This document shows, piece by piece, positions 6,698 through 15,478 of a stretch of DNA of 54,261 nt. This DNA comes from Planctomyces sp. Lineage in GTDB: Bacteria > Planctomycetota > Planctomycetia > Planctomycetales > Planctomycetaceae. The notes beneath the pieces are model-generated. The model did not search any database. It saw only the letters and a program-made list of their open reading frames with translations, and was not told the DNA's origin. The first letter of the stretch is position 1, and each line of letters opens with the position of its first letter. Made by a program: the position numbers and the translations under genes. The stretch is taken from positions 15,273 to 69,533 of the forward strand of contig JAEUIH010000031.1 of NCBI GenBank assembly GCA_016795105.1, in the 5' to 3' direction.

Positions 6698-9600
6698 TCA
6701 TTCTGGTGATGAAATCAGCTTATAGTTTGAGACAATCGCCCTGAATTCCGGCGTGTTTCGTATCGAATTCAGATCCGGATCGGATAACAGTAAATCTCCG
6801 CCGTAACCTCGCTGGACGGCCTTGGCCAGAGTCTGCAGGGCCGCGTCGCTGAGATCCGGCTGACCGGTCGAACAGAGTGCATAGGAACAGGCCGCCTGAT
6901 ACAGGGATTCTGCTGTCGGCGGAACGCTGAGCTTGTACAGCGACTGGATGTCATTCAGCGCCAGATGAGTATGTCCGGCCCTTGCATGCAGAACTGCACG
7001 CCCCGCAATTGCTTTTTGAAACTCCGGGTCCTGGATCAGCAGACGATTCAGGGTCTCAATCGCATCGTCAGGCCGCTTCAGGTATTCGGAATAGATATGA
7101 GCGATCGTCTGAAGAATTGAAACATCGGGGCCGTGGAGTGCTTCTGCGGCCTTTAGATCATTCAGAGCTTCTTCGGGCTGATCCGGAAGACGGGCCAGTG
7201 CGACCGAGAGACTGTCATCAATTGATCGTGGTTGCTGACTCATTGCTGCGTCGAAGTCTTCCTTCGCTTCAACAAGGCGACCCGCCTGTCGAAGCACTCT
7301 TGATCGAATCAGTCTCAGGCGATTCGACTCCGGATTAAGTTCAATGGCACGGTCGATGTCCTGTAGTGCGTCTTTGGGGCGTCCCATCGCAGTGAGTGCT
7401 GCGAAACGGTTGACATAGGCGTCAGAATTGAGAGGTTCCAGCCGAATCGCTTCTGAGAAGTCGTGACGGGCATCCTCGTATGATCCAAGCCGCATCCACG
7501 AAAGTCCTCGGTTAAATACGGGAGCAGACGATGATTGTGCGTATCGCATCGCCATAGAGAATGCCGTAATCGCATCCCGATAGCGAGTCTGCTCCATTTG
7601 AGCTCGACCACGCGTCATCCAGTAAATCAGTTTCATTGACTCCGGGGCCTCGACATTGTCCAGAAGCTCAAGTGCGTCTCCTGGCTGTTTCTGGATGAGT
7701 TTCAACACTGCCGTCAGCACCTGATCGGCTGGAACATCAATACGCATCGATTGGCTGGCGGCATTCACCTCCAAAGCAACTTCAATTTGCCGATCCGGAC
7801 GGTGCTCTCCCCGATTGATGATCGATGACGCGGCGCGGACAACGTTGGTGTGTTTCGTTCGATCCGGAAGCTCGGCAAGGATTGATGCAACTTCACTGCG
7901 AAGCACATCGATGTTTCCGTCACGAAGGCGTCCGGAACCTCGAGGTAAAGTCAAACGATGTGACCCAATGAATGCGAGTGCGAGGAGTCGGTCCTCGATG
8001 ATGTTGCGTTCTGTCTCGGTCATTGCTGCCGATATGGAAGCCCAGTTGCGACTTCCGAAATCCTCTTTCGGACTGATACCCAGCGAATGCGTAGCCTCAG
8101 TGATGGACTTGGTTTCATCCTCCGGACGATTCGACACGCGATTGCCATCAGTAGTGATGAATTCAATGAATGCCTGATCACTGAATGACTGGAAGCGAGA
8201 AAATGCCTCAACCGCTGTAAGTCTCTCTGATCGGGCCCTGGATCGATGCAGACTAAATGCAAGTGTTCCGATGATGGTCATCGACATCAACATGATGATC
8301 GCGGTTGGAAAAAGTCTTGGGTAACGTCGAACGATTTTTGGGAGTCGACTTCGAATCCAGGATTCTTTCGCGTATTTCAGAGGCAGGTGAGCAGCCTCAA
8401 GCTCGAGGTCTTCATGCAGTTCAGAAGCCGACGGGTAACGATCCACCTGAGAGGGACTCAGGCACTTCCGAACAATGGCCTTTAACCCCTCTGAGGCAAA
8501 CCGACCCCGACGGAATGCAGGAGCCTGTTTTCTCTGTTCAATCGCGACTGAAAGATCAGATTCGGCAGTCCCTGGAAGCTGGCCGTATGGAAGTCGGCCT
8601 TCTATCAATTCATAAATAATCACGCCGAGAGCAAAAACGTCGGACTCAGCACGCGAGCTTCCTGCAGACCGAGTCATCATACAGGCTAACTGCTCCGGGG
8701 CCATATAAGGGAGCGTGCCGCCCAGCCAATGGCGGGGGCCATTACTTGTGTCGCGAGAGAGATTGAAGTCGATCAGTGCGGGCTCACCATCATTGCGGAT
8801 TAAAATATTTGCCGGCTTCAAGTCCCCGTGGACGATTCCTCGCTGGTGAGCATGTGCCAGGGCAGATGCAATTCTCCGGAACATCCACAGCCCAAATGCG
8901 CCCGTGCCCAGCGATCTGAGCTGGTGCAATGGCTGCACCGCTGCATCGTGCCAGCTCTGAAGTGTCTCCCGCGTGGTACTTCCGGCCCGAAGAGTACCAG
9001 CGCAGGGATCGTCGAACGCCGTTTCCGTGATGCGGAGCTGTGCTGCCTGAACGGTGTCGACAATACTTTGTCCGTTTCGTAACTCAAAGTCTCGATTGCC
9101 GCGGAGCCAGTCACTCAGCGTTGCTGCCCCATGGTAGGGCATGCACAGGATCCAGCGGCCATGAACCTGATGACAGGAATAAAGAGGTACTATCCCGGTA
9201 TGCTGAAGTCGTGCAAGGTGGGTTGGTTCATCGAGCGGTCTCGAGACAACCTTCACTGCAACGTATCGACCGGCAAGTGATACCTGCCTCGCAAGATAAA
9301 CTCTGGAAAATGCACCTCGCCCCAGTTCCGCCAGTAGCTCAAAATCTCCAAGACGATTCAGCAGGGCTGCAGAATCGTCCGATGCGGAGATCAAATTCGA
9401 GACCCGTTCCGGCGATACCCGCTCTGACTGAGTTGCTGTTCGGATCTCATCTGAGACGCTCTGCATCAACAGTGCCTGCATCCACGACTGTGTCGAAATT
9501 CCATCTATACTCAGCCATCTCTCCGCCCGACACTCATAGCCGCGATGCCGCCGAGCTCGGAAGTCTTCGAAACAGACCGTAGTTCGATACTGCACATCCT

Positions 9601-9874
9601 CAAGGAGGGCAGGGAATCGCGAAAAGTACTCGCTCAGCTCAAAGCTCTTTCCTGCGGCGTAACGCAGGTCAATCTCAGATCGGATCAACTCAACAAGGAA
9701 CTCGAAATTACCTTCAAGTCCATTCGCAACCACAAACCGCTCAATCTGATCGGTACGTGAACTGTCCCAGTCACGTTCGAAGTTCTCGACAAGCTCGTCG
9801 AGTTGACCGTTGTTGGACGTTCCGACATTCATATGAATTGCGCTATCAGAGTATTGGCGTCTGTCAGGTACCAT
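6698..9874 (-). CDS. Serine/threonine protein kinase with TPR repeats
   Basis: A 1058-residue membrane-anchored Hanks-type kinase. The kinase domain spans about 178-495: glycine loop GRGAFSRV (185-192), Lys208 in AVK, catalytic loop HGDLKPAN (349-356), DFN (369-371) in place of DFG, and APE (392-394). HGD instead of HRD makes it a non-RD kinase. An insertion of roughly 60 residues (about 260-325) separates the lobes. One transmembrane helix lies at 521-542, followed by an outer or periplasmic part with TPR repeats (about 735-1030). The N-terminal 170 residues are an uncharacterised input region. The gene starts 56 bp after an ECF sigma factor gene on the same strand, so the two probably form a signalling pair. 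An internal ATG at 9832 is an alternative start. Confidence 0.92.
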   Translation of the reverse strand: MVPDRRQYSDSAIHMNVGTSNNGQLDELVENFERDWDSSRTDQIERFVVANGLEGNFEFLVELIRSEIDLRYAAGKSFELSEYFSRFPALLEDVQYRTTVCFEDFRARRHRGYECRAERWLSIDGISTQSWMQALLMQSVSDEIRTATQSERVSPERVSNLISASDDSAALLNRLGDFELLAELGRGAFSRVYLARQVSLAGRYVAVKVVSRPLDEPTHLARLQHTGIVPLYSCHQVHGRWILCMPYHGAATLSDWLRGNRDFELRNGQSIVDTVQAAQLRITETAFDDPCAGTLRAGSTTRETLQSWHDAAVQPLHQLRSLGTGAFGLWMFRRIASALAHAHQRGIVHGDLKPANILIRNDGEPALIDFNLSRDTSNGPRHWLGGTLPYMAPEQLACMMTRSAGSSRAESDVFALGVIIYELIEGRLPYGQLPGTAESDLSVAIEQRKQAPAFRRGRFASEGLKAIVRKCLSPSQVDRYPSASELHEDLELEAAHLPLKYAKESWIRSRLPKIVRRYPRLFPTAIIMLMSMTIIGTLAFSLHRSRARSERLTAVEAFSRFQSFSDQAFIEFITTDGNRVSNRPEDETKSITEATHSLGISPKEDFGSRNWASISAAMTETERNIIEDRLLALAFIGSHRLTLPRGSGRLRDGNIDVLRSEVASILAELPDRTKHTNVVRAASSIINRGEHRPDRQIEVALEVNAASQSMRIDVPADQVLTAVLKLIQKQPGDALELLDNVEAPESMKLIYWMTRGRAQMEQTRYRDAITAFSMAMRYAQSSSAPVFNRGLSWMRLGSYEDARHDFSEAIRLEPLNSDAYVNRFAALTAMGRPKDALQDIDRAIELNPESNRLRLIRSRVLRQAGRLVEAKEDFDAAMSQQPRSIDDSLSVALARLPDQPEEALNDLKAAEALHGPDVSILQTIAHIYSEYLKRPDDAIETLNRLLIQDPEFQKAIAGRAVLHARAGHTHLALNDIQSLYKLSVPPTAESLYQAACSYALCSTGQPDLSDAALQTLAKAVQRGYGGDLLLSDPDLNSIRNTPEFRAIVSNYKLISSPE

Positions 9875-9930
9875 GACTCACACCATGAAGGCCGGATTTC
9901 AGCAGCACTCCGCCAGCTGTTTCTCAGTTG

Positions 9931-10566
9931 TTAAATATTTTCCGGAACTTCATTTCCGTTTGCGGCTTCGTCGATCCCGATCAGAAGCACATCCGCCAGC
10001 TTTTCACGGATGCTGTGCAGAGAACGTTCAATCGTACGACAGCTTCGTTGAAGCCGATCACTGATCTCTTCGACTGTGTACCCCTGAACACGAAGGTGGA
10101 CGATCTCCTGCTCGGCCGGCCGAAGTTGTTCGATCGCTTCACGGATTGAACACTCGAATTGTTCGGCCGTCAGTCCTTCAGCTGCCACATCGAATTCCGC
10201 AATGCCTGAATCACTGAGAGGCATCGAGGACGCCGCGACACTTCGGTTTCTTGATGCCTTTCTTCTCACTTTATGGATGGCAATGACTGCCAGAAGGCTC
10301 CAGAGTGATGAGCCTTCTGGCGCTACATAGTCACCTGAGACAACACCGCGGAAAAGGCTGCGAAAGGCGCTCTGTACGATGTCTTCCGGTTCATGCATCG
10401 CTCGAATGCCGGCCGACATCTGGCGATCCGCTAGTCCTCGCAACCGCAGCGCATATCGCTGATAGAGCTCCTCCGCTGCGCCTTCATCTCCAGTGCGGAT
10501 GCGTTCCGCGAGTAATCGGTCTGACATCGGGTCCCGTGAGTCTAGTGGAAGCATCAAAGAGTCCAT
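9931..10566 (-). CDS. ECF-type RNA polymerase sigma factor
   Basis: A 211-residue sigma-70 family protein. Region 2 is seen around 'EPEDIVQSAFRSLFR' and region 4 near the C-terminus, where 'YTVEEISDRLQRS' plus 'RTIERSLHSIREKL' forms the helix-turn-helix that reads the -35 element. I chose the ATG at 10566: GGGAG lies nine bases upstream, and the 45 residues that an upstream start would add look unlike sigma factors. No anti-sigma gene is adjacent. Instead the next gene is a membrane Ser/Thr kinase, a pairing described for planctomycete ECF factors, so control by phosphorylation is plausible (inference). Confidence 0.9.
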   Translation of the reverse strand: MDSLMLPLDSRDPMSDRLLAERIRTGDEGAAEELYQRYALRLRGLADRQMSAGIRAMHEPEDIVQSAFRSLFRGVVSGDYVAPEGSSLWSLLAVIAIHKVRRKASRNRSVAASSMPLSDSGIAEFDVAAEGLTAEQFECSIREAIEQLRPAEQEIVHLRVQGYTVEEISDRLQRSCRTIERSLHSIREKLADVLLIGIDEAANGNEVPENI

Positions 10567-10869
10567 CGTCTGTGACTCCCATAGGAGACAGACAAACCGT
10601 GGGATTATTGGCAGGGTGCCTCCGTGTTTCAAAAGCTTATTCAGGAAAAACAGTGCTGGCCATTTGGATGTGCGTGTCCTGAAAAGACCGTCGATCAGCA
10701 CTGTTCACATTGTTTTCGGAAAGCAGAATTTCCCTGGCGGGTTTTACCTTTCTGTTGGCCTCACCTGATCAGGAGCAAGACACGAGATTTGCAGCGACTG
10801 TGTTGGTCGGACTGCAATGTTTGAAATTGATTTTTTCAGGTTCGTTCTATTCAGAAGGGGATTTTCGCG
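10567..10869. other. Divergent intergenic region
   Basis: About 300 bp between the sigma factor gene (minus) and the secreted repeat-protein gene (plus). It must hold promoters for both directions, but I see no convincing -35/-10 pair, and ECF-type or RpoD-type elements cannot be told apart by eye. No gene is recognised. Confidence 0.4.
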
Positions 10870-11838
10870 ATGAAGAAGTTGTCATGGTTTGGAGTTCGTT
10901 GTTTGTTCGCGAGTGCTATGTTGGCGGGCGTTTCCGGTAGTGCATTTGCAAACAACGTCGCGGCAAGAGTCGAGGGTTCACTGCTTGTGGTTGCGGGAGA
11001 CAATCTGGCGAATCAGATTGTGATCTCGAGAAGTGCCGCCGGAGATGTCATTGTGACCGGCCAGAACGGAACTCTTGTGAATGGTAAAGCGTCTGAGCGG
11101 TTTCCGAGACTTCAGTTGAATGCAGCTGAAATCCTAATGGGCGGCGGCAATGATGTGCTGACTCTCCGTGGCCTGCAGATCAGCAACGATCTGTTCGTGA
11201 ATCTTGGAGACGGAGCGGATCGTCTGGTGGCTCCAGCAGCAGCTCCGGTTACCGTCGGTGCAAACGTCTCCATCGAGGGAGCATCAGGGAATGACACGAT
11301 TCGTACAGAAGGTCTGCTGGTCGGACAGGACTACTATATCGATGGCGGAATTGGGGTTCTGACCGCAACCATTCTCAATAGTACTGTCGGCTTCAACGTT
11401 ACAGTCATCGGCGATGATGCGAACGATGTTGTGACGCTGACACAGGTGGCAGCCGGTGGAGAGATTTCGGTTGAGACCAAAGGTGGGTCTGACAGGGTCA
11501 CAATGACAACGATCACATCACTCCTGCTTGCAGTCTCGACAGATGCAAACGCTTTGATCGGAGCTGATCGAGTGTCCTTAATGGACGTGACCACACTTGA
11601 AGATCTTGGCATCTTCACGGGGCCAGGGAATGATGTGGTTCAGATGGCCGATGTTGCGTCTGCAAAGAACATCATTGTGAGTGCGGATTCCGGAAACGAT
11701 ACCGTCTCCGGAACTTCCGTCTTTGCTGAACTCGATGCCGTATTCGAAGGAGGTGCCGGCACTGATCGTTTCGAGGATTTCGGAATCACGGGCGGTGTGA
11801 AACTCGAAATCAAAGAGTTTGAAGTCTTCGCACCATAA
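10870..11838 (+). CDS. Secreted Gly/Asp-rich beta-repeat protein
   Basis: A 322-residue exported protein with a signal peptide (residues 1-27, ending SAFA). The mature part is built of irregular repeats of 20-25 residues around motifs such as GGGNDVLTL, GDGADRL, GASGNDTI, GGSDRVT, GPGNDVV and DSGNDTV. These resemble RTX calcium-binding nonapeptides or parallel beta-roll/beta-helix coils. No catalytic site is seen. It could be a surface or matrix protein that binds calcium (inference from the repeats). AGAAGGGG lies nine bases upstream of the ATG, and a strong intrinsic terminator follows the stop. It is divergent from the sigma factor gene. Confidence 0.8.
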   Translation: MKKLSWFGVRCLFASAMLAGVSGSAFANNVAARVEGSLLVVAGDNLANQIVISRSAAGDVIVTGQNGTLVNGKASERFPRLQLNAAEILMGGGNDVLTLRGLQISNDLFVNLGDGADRLVAPAAAPVTVGANVSIEGASGNDTIRTEGLLVGQDYYIDGGIGVLTATILNSTVGFNVTVIGDDANDVVTLTQVAAGGEISVETKGGSDRVTMTTITSLLLAVSTDANALIGADRVSLMDVTTLEDLGIFTGPGNDVVQMADVASAKNIIVSADSGNDTVSGTSVFAELDAVFEGGAGTDRFEDFGITGGVKLEIKEFEVFAP

Positions 11839-11878
11839 CTCAGTCGGTAAGTTGTTGAGGTGTGCTGATTGATCGCTT

Positions 11879-11915
11879 ACACCTCGTTGACTCGTCAACG
11901 AGGTGTTTTCTTGTT
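11879..11915 (+). terminator. Intrinsic terminator
   Basis: A perfect 12-bp stem (11879-11890 with 11895-11906), a CTCG tetraloop, and a TTTCTTGTT tail, 40 bp after the secreted repeat-protein stop codon. Confidence 0.9.
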
Positions 11916-11978
11916 GCCTGATGAACGCTGAACCCCTGTTCTTAGAACCCTTCATTTGATCTGGGTTGTTTGTGTACG

Positions 11979-12761
11979 TTAATTGGTGGGGGTGAAGTGA
12001 GCTTCCGGGAGGCGGATAACGCGAGTGGAGAATCGATCGTTGTCCAGTTCGATAATTCGAAATCCAGGGGCCAGCTTCACAAAGTGTGGGGCGTCGCCCG
12101 TTGGGTCAAACTGAATCCCCGTCGAAGGAGTGGTGACCACGGTTGCGGTGTGCAGGCTGATCGTGGATTCATGATGAACATGGCCGCAGCAAATTAGTCG
12201 GACTTGAGGGGTTCGCAGAACCAATGCCTGCAGCAGTTCTTTCTGTTTCAGCCCAATTCGGTCCATCCACACGCTGTTCAGATCCACTGGTGGATGGTGC
12301 ATAAACAGAATGACATTGTAATCAGGATGCGCTTTGATGTGAGTTTCCAGCCATTCAATCTGCTCGGGCTGGATCTGCCCGGAGACTTCGCCTGGCAAAT
12401 GGGTATCAAGGCCAACGCATAGCCATTGTTCCGCAGTGAACCAGAATTGAACCAGTTCGGAGCCATTCCCTGGGATGCGGTCGGAGAATACGGATCTCAA
12501 CACGCTGCGATCATCATGATTCCCGGGGACCTGCCTCAGAATCCCAATCCATGGCTCCAGCAGTTCCCGAACGGCCTGATAACTTTCCGGAAGTTCATCG
12601 TGAGTATGGTCACCAGTCACCACAACATGGTCGAACATCAGGCCGAGGTTGCTGACGGCCTTGAGTACATCTTTGAGAAGATGTCGGGTTGGGATTCCTT
12701 TCAACAGCGCGTTCTCATCAGCAAACACATGGAGATCTGTAAGCTGTAGAATTCGCTTCAT
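11979..12761 (-). CDS. cpdA: Metallophosphoesterase, CpdA/Icc-type
   Basis: A 260-residue cytoplasmic calcineurin-like phosphoesterase of the class that hydrolyses 3',5'-cyclic AMP. All dimetal-site motifs are in order: Asp9-x-His11, GDH with Asp51, GNHDD at 80-84, a FMHHPP segment near 155, and GHVHH near 195. The length fits CpdA, but cyclic-nucleotide specificity cannot be proved from motifs. GGGAG lies nine bases before the ATG. The next gene upstream (FGE-family) lies 45 bp away on the same strand, so the two may be co-transcribed. No adenylate cyclase is in the window. Confidence 0.85.
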   Translation of the reverse strand: MKRILQLTDLHVFADENALLKGIPTRHLLKDVLKAVSNLGLMFDHVVVTGDHTHDELPESYQAVRELLEPWIGILRQVPGNHDDRSVLRSVFSDRIPGNGSELVQFWFTAEQWLCVGLDTHLPGEVSGQIQPEQIEWLETHIKAHPDYNVILFMHHPPVDLNSVWMDRIGLKQKELLQALVLRTPQVRLICCGHVHHESTISLHTATVVTTPSTGIQFDPTGDAPHFVKLAPGFRIIELDNDRFSTRVIRLPEAHFTPTN

Positions 12762-12806
12762 TGAGGTTTACTCCCTGGGCCAGACTCTGAGCCGCTGTGT
12801 GACTTC

Positions 12807-13970
12807 CTAGTTGAGCTTCCTGATGGCCGCCGGCAGCTCTTTGTCAACGATCCCCATAACGCCGCGGCCTTCAAGAAGTCGATCCTGTACGTCCAACTGG
12901 ATATCTTCACAATCGATCTTCCAGAAGTCTTCCATGACGTCTCGCTCGACAGTGTGATGAAGGCGAACAAGTCGAAAGCCGACACCGCGTGCCGGATCGG
13001 TCGTGCACCACCAAGGGCTCTTGGGGAGATTTGGATCGTATTCTTTCCAGATTTTGTAATTGGAACCAAGTCGAGAAGCACTGCGGCACTGTTCGGCGGG
13101 AAATTCCCATGACCCGCCTCGTACTACTCGTGGATCCGGCATGTCTGATCGAACCCACGTTGTATGACCATCAACCGTGGAATCCGAAGGCTGATAACTG
13201 GCGTAGCCATCAAGTACCCATTCTGCGACATTGCCGTGCATATCATACAGACCCCAGGGATTGGGTTTCTTCTGTCGCACGGGACGACCACCACCTGTGT
13301 CACAATTCCCCTTAAACCAGCCGTAGTCCTGCAAAGTGGCGGGGTCATCACCGAACGAATAGGCAGTCGAAGAGCCTGCTCGACAGGCGTATTCCCACTC
13401 GGCTTCGGTTGGGAGTCGATACTGTTGTCCGGTGATCGCGGAAATCCACTTTGAGTACTGCTTAGCAGAGTACTGTGTCATTGAGACTGCAGGCTGTTTG
13501 GGATCTTCGCCAAATTCGAAGATGAAGTCCGGCTGATAGAGCGGCGTCGGTGCTGTGATCGCATCAACCTTGTTTTCATCAGTGACAAGGCGTTCGCCTC
13601 GCGACTGAAACGATTTGAACGCTGTATACAAAGCCATGAATTGTTTGTATTCAGCCCATGTTACTTCACATTCAGCGATCCAGAACGGTTCAATGCGAAT
13701 TGTTCTCTGCGGTGACTCATCATCGTTTCGCCCGGATTCAGAGTCCGGGCTGCCCATATGAAATTCGCCACCAGGAACCGGTATCATTCGGAACTTGACG
13801 TCGGTGCCCGGCAATTCAACGTCATATGGGATCATCCAACCCAGTTCGGTTTGAATTTTCGGCCCATCTGCTGGTTCTGCGGCAGAGATCCCTGGAACTT
13901 CGTCTGCCACGACCATTCGACCGGCAGGAAGCAACAGGGAGAGTGAAAGTAGTAGAACACGTGGCAGCAT
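12807..13970 (-). CDS. Formylglycine-generating enzyme family protein
   Basis: A 387-residue exported protein with a signal peptide (about 1-22). It carries the SUMF1/FGE (C-type-lectin-like) fold, seen as MIPVPGGEFHMGSP near residue 61, then FWIAECEVTWAEY, RLPTEAEWEYACRAG, PWGLYDMHGNVAEWVLDG, RVVRGGSW and a terminal GVGFRLVR. Proteins of this family modify sulfatases or act in other secreted roles. A copper-binding Cys pair of true FGE is not evident: only 'EYACRAG' and 'AEQCRS' offer cysteines. The role is therefore open. Planctomycetes encode many paralogues. It sits between the cpdA-type gene and the GspE-like gene, all on the minus strand. Confidence 0.85.
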   Translation of the reverse strand: MLPRVLLLSLSLLLPAGRMVVADEVPGISAAEPADGPKIQTELGWMIPYDVELPGTDVKFRMIPVPGGEFHMGSPDSESGRNDDESPQRTIRIEPFWIAECEVTWAEYKQFMALYTAFKSFQSRGERLVTDENKVDAITAPTPLYQPDFIFEFGEDPKQPAVSMTQYSAKQYSKWISAITGQQYRLPTEAEWEYACRAGSSTAYSFGDDPATLQDYGWFKGNCDTGGGRPVRQKKPNPWGLYDMHGNVAEWVLDGYASYQPSDSTVDGHTTWVRSDMPDPRVVRGGSWEFPAEQCRSASRLGSNYKIWKEYDPNLPKSPWWCTTDPARGVGFRLVRLHHTVERDVMEDFWKIDCEDIQLDVQDRLLEGRGVMGIVDKELPAAIRKLN

Positions 13971-14023
13971 TGAATAACTCTTTCTGAACGGTTTCGGTCC
14001 GGCATCCCTTCGGAGAACTGGCT

Positions 14024-15394
14024 TTATTGTGGTGGTCGAGGTCGTTGTTTCGGGGCGGCTTTCTTTGGGGGCCCCCCCGTTGCGAATGCTCGCTGAATTT
14101 CTTCCAATGAAGTCTTGCCTTCCACAACCAGCCGAAGTGCATCCTTCTGCAGAGTCACCATATTGTCGGTGATCATCTGCTTTCGCATTTCTGAAGGGTC
14201 TGCGCCATTTGCAATCACTTCCTTCATCCCTTCGGTCATTTCAAGCAGTTCAAATGCTGCGACTCGACCATGATATGGAGAGCCAACGCATTTAGCACAC
14301 AATTCTTCAATTGTCTGGGCTTTTGGATCATCCGGAGGGGGAGGCGTCGGTGCGCGGTACAGAACTGTTGTTTCCGGAGGAAGGTTCAGTCGCTTCAGAA
14401 GTTGCGGGTTTGGTCTGAAGGCCTGTTTGCAGTCTTCGCACAGTCGGCGAATCAGCTTCTGTGTGACTATTCCACGCAGGCCCTTGATGACGTTGTCCTT
14501 GCCGAGCCACTGAATCAATTTCTGGACCGCTTCAATCGGGTTGTTTGCCGGGAATTCGGCCACGAATGCGAGTCGATCACTATAGTTGAAAATGGTTTCA
14601 GCGACGTGAGGGTCGGTGAGCGGATCGAGGAACAGGACGTCTGCTTCTCGTCGCTCAAGTCGATCAAGCGACAGTTCCAGATCGTGTCCGGGTTCGGGAG
14701 TAAAGTCGGTAACGTTGATCAGTTCTTTACCCTTCAGGTTCGCCATGTTGTAGACGGAGTAAAGATACGGGTCGATCGCATGAAGAGTGACCACCGACAA
14801 CGATGTGGTTCCGGATTCCGGAGGACCACACACCAGAACGACTCCACTTCGATGCGATGTGTATTCGCGAATCTTGTCCTTGATGGCAGCTGGCAACCCA
14901 ACATCGGATGGCTTGATCAGTGAGACCTTCATGTTCTGGATCTTGATTCGAACACGTTCGCCACCAGTCTTCAGGGGAAGTGAATCCACCATCAACTGAT
15001 ATGGGAGCTTCTCATGCTCTGCCTTGATCCCACCCTCCTGCGGTATTTTGCGTTCATTGATATCGAGTCCGGCGAGCAGTTTGATCATCTGGATCATCGC
15101 CAGACCCCGCTGTCCTGGAATCGCGGCAGCGGGATACGCAACGCCATCGATCACGAACCGAATTCCGACGCGGTTGTCTCTGGGCTCAAGAAGAATCGTG
15201 TGCGATCTCCGTGAGATTGCATCCGAGACCATTTGTTTAACCGGAACAAGGGCGGCCTGAACCAGTTTGGCATTGGCTTTGAGATTTGCTTCACGGCCGA
15301 ACATCGGGCCCTGAAACAAAACCTGCTCAATGTCAACAACGGCCTCTTCAGGCTGCTGGCCTTTCCCCTGGGGCTGATTCTTTCCCCCGCTCAT
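14024..15394 (-). CDS. GspE/PilB-like protein, degenerate Walker A
   Basis: A 456-residue protein with the fold order of GspE/PilB secretion ATPases: an N2-type domain (about 40-150), an ATPase core (about 155-310), and a zinc tetracysteine (Cys319/322 and Cys368/371). The core is altered. The P-loop reads GPPESGTTS at 190-198, so the catalytic Lys is Thr196 and the second Gly is Glu193. The Walker B region reads 'DVLFLDPLTD' (252-261) without the usual Gly-Glu. It probably binds or hydrolyses ATP poorly and may be a structural or regulatory paralogue (inference). The tail is Pro/Lys/Arg-rich. AAGGA lies eight bases from the ATG. No pilus or type II secretion genes lie nearby. Confidence 0.82.
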   Translation of the reverse strand: MSGGKNQPQGKGQQPEEAVVDIEQVLFQGPMFGREANLKANAKLVQAALVPVKQMVSDAISRRSHTILLEPRDNRVGIRFVIDGVAYPAAAIPGQRGLAMIQMIKLLAGLDINERKIPQEGGIKAEHEKLPYQLMVDSLPLKTGGERVRIKIQNMKVSLIKPSDVGLPAAIKDKIREYTSHRSGVVLVCGPPESGTTSLSVVTLHAIDPYLYSVYNMANLKGKELINVTDFTPEPGHDLELSLDRLERREADVLFLDPLTDPHVAETIFNYSDRLAFVAEFPANNPIEAVQKLIQWLGKDNVIKGLRGIVTQKLIRRLCEDCKQAFRPNPQLLKRLNLPPETTVLYRAPTPPPPDDPKAQTIEELCAKCVGSPYHGRVAAFELLEMTEGMKEVIANGADPSEMRKQMITDNMVTLQKDALRLVVEGKTSLEEIQRAFATGGPPKKAAPKQRPRPPQ

Positions 15395-15478
15395 TCGTCC
15401 GGTCCTTTCGCACTGTGACTCTGCTGAATTGCTGCCCGAACCGCAGATTTTGGCAATATTGTCGGGCTTCCTCCAGCA

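Noticed and set aside
10567-10701. Longer N-terminus for the sigma factor
   Set aside because: The extra 45 residues look unlike any sigma factor, and the ATG at 10566 has GGGAG upstream.
14024-15394. Functional type II secretion or type IV pilus motor
   Set aside because: The Walker A lysine is missing and no gsp/pil genes are in the window.
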